Source: Maribacter litoralis
Lineage (GTDB): Bacteria; Bacteroidota; Bacteroidia; Flavobacteriales; Flavobacteriaceae
Assembly (NCBI RefSeq): GCF_003075045.1
Contig: NZ_QCZD01000004.1
Coordinates: 124,001 to 188,000 of the forward strand
Direction of reading: 5' to 3'
DNA: 64,000 nucleotides
Shown here piece by piece: positions 62,228-64,000 of the stretch. Position 1 is the stretch's first letter. Each line of letters begins with the position of its first letter. The notes under the pieces were generated by a model, which saw nothing but the letters and a program-made list of their open reading frames with translations, ran no database searches and had not been told where the DNA came from. The position numbers and the translations under genes are program-made.

Positions 62228-63244
62228 TTACAACGATGCTCTCTTAATAAGTCTTGAAGGCATGATCACCTTTGTGACACCATCACTTTTTAAATGTTGG
62301 GCAGCTCTTTTTGCCATTTCATTAAAATCGGTGGAAATTGTAGTAATACCGCCAAAAACAATTTCCTTGGAAACGTTATCGTTTTGGGAAAGAATACCAA
62401 TATCCTCACCAATTTTATATTTTTTCCTTACCGCATCCCTTAAAATTTGCCAAAGTATCGTATCGCCTAAAGCAAAATATAAATTACCCTTGTTAGCCGA
62501 CCCTATGGTGTAGTTATTTTTAATGGCTCCATTGATAGCATACTCCGTTATGAACTTTTGAAATGCATTTTTAATAGAAATAGGGGAAAAATCACTCTCT
62601 TCATTGAAGTATAATATAATCTTCTTGTACTTTTTAATTTCAGGTAGTAATCTTACTAAAGAGGTATAAATAACTTCTTCAAATTCTTGAGATATATAGG
62701 AGTAGGATGCTCCTAAATCTAAATACCGGTCAACCAATAACAACTTTTTGGGCTCTATGCCTTTAAGCAATGATTCCACCTTTTCATTTTGTATGGGAGC
62801 AATAACATACATTCCATATTTTCCATTAATATTAGAAATTATAGTTTCAAAAACGGTGAGATTATTATGATGAAAAAAAACATCGATCTGAAACCGCTTA
62901 CCCATTTCTTTTCGAAAAGTTTTATAGAATTCTTCTTGATAACTTTGAAAGGCAAACAACAGCAATGCCATTCTTTTTGTAATATTCGTAGCCTGGCTAA
63001 TTACAAAATAACCCTTTAATTGTCTTGATTCTATTAAGCCTCTATTTTTAAGTTCTTCATAGGCTTTAAAGATGGTTTTTCTAGCATAACCAATCTCTTC
63101 AACCATAGTGTTTATAGAAGGTAATTGATCACCAACCGTTAAATTTCCATCTTCAATAGATTCAATTACTCCTTGAACTAATTGCTCATGTTTTGTAAGG
63201 TTATTATTGTGGGTTAGGTTTAGAATTTTACTAATAACCGGCAT
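62228..63244 (-). CDS. GntR-type regulator with LacI-like sensor domain
   Basis: A 338-residue regulator. Residues 15-85 are a GntR winged helix (LTVGDQLPSINTMVEEIGYARKTIFKAYEELKNRGLIESRQLKGYFV). The remaining 240 residues look like a periplasmic-binding-type sensor (YGMYVIAPIQNEKVESLLKGI, KLLLVDRYLDLGASYSYISQ, GIEP-like turns, and a C-terminal GGITTISTDFNEMAKRAAQHL). This GntR plus LacI-sensor layout is common beside SusC/SusD polysaccharide-utilisation loci. It is divergent from the SusC-like gene that runs off the right edge, with a strong inverted repeat between. The ligand is presumably a sugar. Confidence 0.85.
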   Translation of the reverse strand: MPVISKILNLTHNNNLTKHEQLVQGVIESIEDGNLTVGDQLPSINTMVEEIGYARKTIFKAYEELKNRGLIESRQLKGYFVISQATNITKRMALLLFAFQSYQEEFYKTFRKEMGKRFQIDVFFHHNNLTVFETIISNINGKYGMYVIAPIQNEKVESLLKGIEPKKLLLVDRYLDLGASYSYISQEFEEVIYTSLVRLLPEIKKYKKIILYFNEESDFSPISIKNAFQKFITEYAINGAIKNNYTIGSANKGNLYFALGDTILWQILRDAVRKKYKIGEDIGILSQNDNVSKEIVFGGITTISTDFNEMAKRAAQHLKSDGVTKVIMPSRLIKRASL

Positions 63245-63299
63245 AAATTATAAATGAAATTTGCAGCCGTCAATATACAATTTAAAAGAATACTTCAAA

Positions 63300-63326
63300 A
63301 TTTCACTTCTTAATTTGAAGTGAAAT
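63300..63326. promoter_or_regulatory. inverted repeat, candidate operator of the GntR-type regulator
   Basis: Perfect 10-bp arms ATTTCACTTC (63300-63309) and GAAGTGAAAT (63317-63326) around a 7-nt spacer, 56 bp upstream of the regulator start. No T-run follows, so an operator is more likely than a terminator. Confidence 0.55.
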
Positions 63327-63590
63327 CCGTTTAATTTTTTAACACAAAACTAACCGCCAAAAGATTTCAGCACCTATAAATTATTCCAACTAGGGATACT
63401 TAATTCATACATAAAAGTTAGTTCTCCTCACAAATAAAATATAGCAAAATCATTGTAATGTATCAGGTTTTATAGGAACTGATAAAAATATTCACAAAAG
63501 ACATAATATATTAATTTGATAAAAATTTAAGATTTAAATAACAATTTCAAAATTTATCATAGTATAATTTATTAAATTAACATTTTATTA

Positions 63591-63598
63591 TATATTTG
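63591..63598 (+). promoter_or_regulatory. -7 promoter element for the SusC-like receptor
   Basis: TATATTTG is an exact TAnnTTTG match, 108 bp before the ATG at 63707. No good -33 TTG is visible. Confidence 0.45.
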
Positions 63599-63706
63599 TT
63601 CACAGTAGCATAGTGTATCATAGTCTCTTCATCTCAAAATAGCTTCCAAAAGAGTCTATAATGCCTATGCTAACATATTTAACTAACAACTGTAAGAACT
63701 AACTTT

Positions 63707-64000
63707 ATGAATTATCAAACAGACTTTTCTAAGTTTTCCATGATTCGGAATCATGTAAGCTTAACGATGATTTTATTTTTTAGTGGATTTCTCTTTATGA
63801 ATCTCCACGCACAGACAACCGTTTCTGGAACTGTAACATCAGCTTCAGACAACATGCCGTTACCGGGCGTATCAGTCATAGATGCGAATAACCCAACAAC
63901 GGGAGTACAAGCGGATTTTGATGGAAACTTCACCATCACCGTAGATGATGGTAGTACAAGTTTACGATTCAGCTACATTGGTTTTAAAGCTGTGGTTGTT
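63707..64000 (+). CDS. SusC/RagA-like TonB-dependent receptor, 5' part
   Basis: The first 98 codons of a receptor cut by the window edge. A signal peptide (SLTMILFFSGFLFMNLHAQ) is followed by the carboxypeptidase-like domain VSGTVTSASDNMPLPGVSVIDANNPTTGVQADFDGNFTI and then LRFSYIGFKAVVV. The first three-quarters of that pattern (LPGVSV, G-T-x-D-x-D-G-x-F) is the normal start of SusC outer-membrane transporters. A divergent GntR/LacI-sensor regulator suggests that a polysaccharide-utilisation locus continues to the right. The presence of SusD cannot be judged here. Confidence 0.85.
   Translation, partial: MNYQTDFSKFSMIRNHVSLTMILFFSGFLFMNLHAQTTVSGTVTSASDNMPLPGVSVIDANNPTTGVQADFDGNFTITVDDGSTSLRFSYIGFKAVVV

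Larger units (their letters stand above)
63245..63706. other. 462-bp divergent control region
   Basis: This region lies between the GntR-type regulator and the SusC-like receptor and is very A/T-rich. It holds an inverted repeat at 63300-63326 and a -7 element at 63591-63598. About 100 bp of leader follows before the receptor start. No small ORF with clear support was found. Confidence 0.6.

Overview
The window is a stretch of chromosome from a marine-type Flavobacteriaceae (phylum Bacteroidota). The grounds are low G+C, many TonB-dependent receptors with carboxypeptidase-like N-terminal domains, family markers such as DUF4249 and DUF6503, a FeoB-associated Cys-rich peptide, a SusC-type receptor at the right edge, and several exact copies of the Bacteroidota -7 promoter element TAnnTTTG. 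The genus cannot be fixed from the sequence. No phage, transposase, CRISPR array or replication origin was seen. One tRNA gene (Asn) is present.

Layout. 0.2-7.8 kb: small envelope and accessory genes (porin-like protein, DUF4386, two class-C serine hydrolases, NAD(P)-binding protein, hexapeptide acetyltransferase, lipoprotein RidA, MFS transporter). 7.9-11.4 kb: methylmalonyl-CoA mutase. 11.5-15.5 kb: DUF6503 lipoprotein and a cytosolic four-PAS histidine kinase with its response regulator. 15.7-21.7 kb: an outer-membrane trio of TonB receptor with STN domain, DUF4249 lipoprotein and MG2/plug-like protein. 21.7-29.9 kb: a compact catabolic locus with glycerate kinase, sodium:solute symporter, a 28-residue symporter-like micro-ORF, a GH63 glycosylglycerate hydrolase, a TonB receptor and a LacI regulator with two tandem operators. 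30-33.6 kb: three-gene propionyl-CoA carboxylase. 33.8-39 kb: tRNA-Asn, RseP, SCO protein and two unknown secreted proteins. 39.2-41.8 kb: feoA-feoB-Cys-rich peptide. 41.9-44.8 kb: small envelope genes. 44.9-56.0 kb: a Pel-like exopolysaccharide locus. 56.0-59.9 kb: ZIP transporter, DtxR/MntR regulator and a divergent metal-type TonB receptor. 60-62.1 kb: lycopene cyclase and polyprenyl diphosphate synthase. 62.2-64 kb: GntR-type regulator and the start of a SusC-like receptor.

Most interesting system. The Pel-like locus is five mutually overlapping genes on the minus strand, with a sixth just upstream. It has recognisable PelF and PelG, two PelA-type (GH114/GH166-like) hydrolases, a large polytopic membrane protein, and one 1333-residue lipoprotein that joins a PelA-type deacetylase, a PelB-type TPR region and a PelB-type outer-membrane barrel in one chain. 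No PelC, PelD or PelE is recognisable. It therefore looks like a rearranged Pel machine that may not need the c-di-GMP receptor PelD. By eye it is more A+T-rich than its surroundings.

Other linked logic. The GH63 hydrolase, symporter and glycerate kinase fit uptake and breakdown of mannosylglycerate or glucosylglycerate; mannosylglycerate is the red-algal solute digeneaside. Propionyl-CoA carboxylase and methylmalonyl-CoA mutase, in two separate operons, would take propionyl-CoA to succinyl-CoA, although no epimerase gene lies in the window. The ZIP/MntR/TonB group and the feo group are two metal-uptake units whose control regions carry related inverted repeats. All functions are inferred from motifs and context; no search was run.
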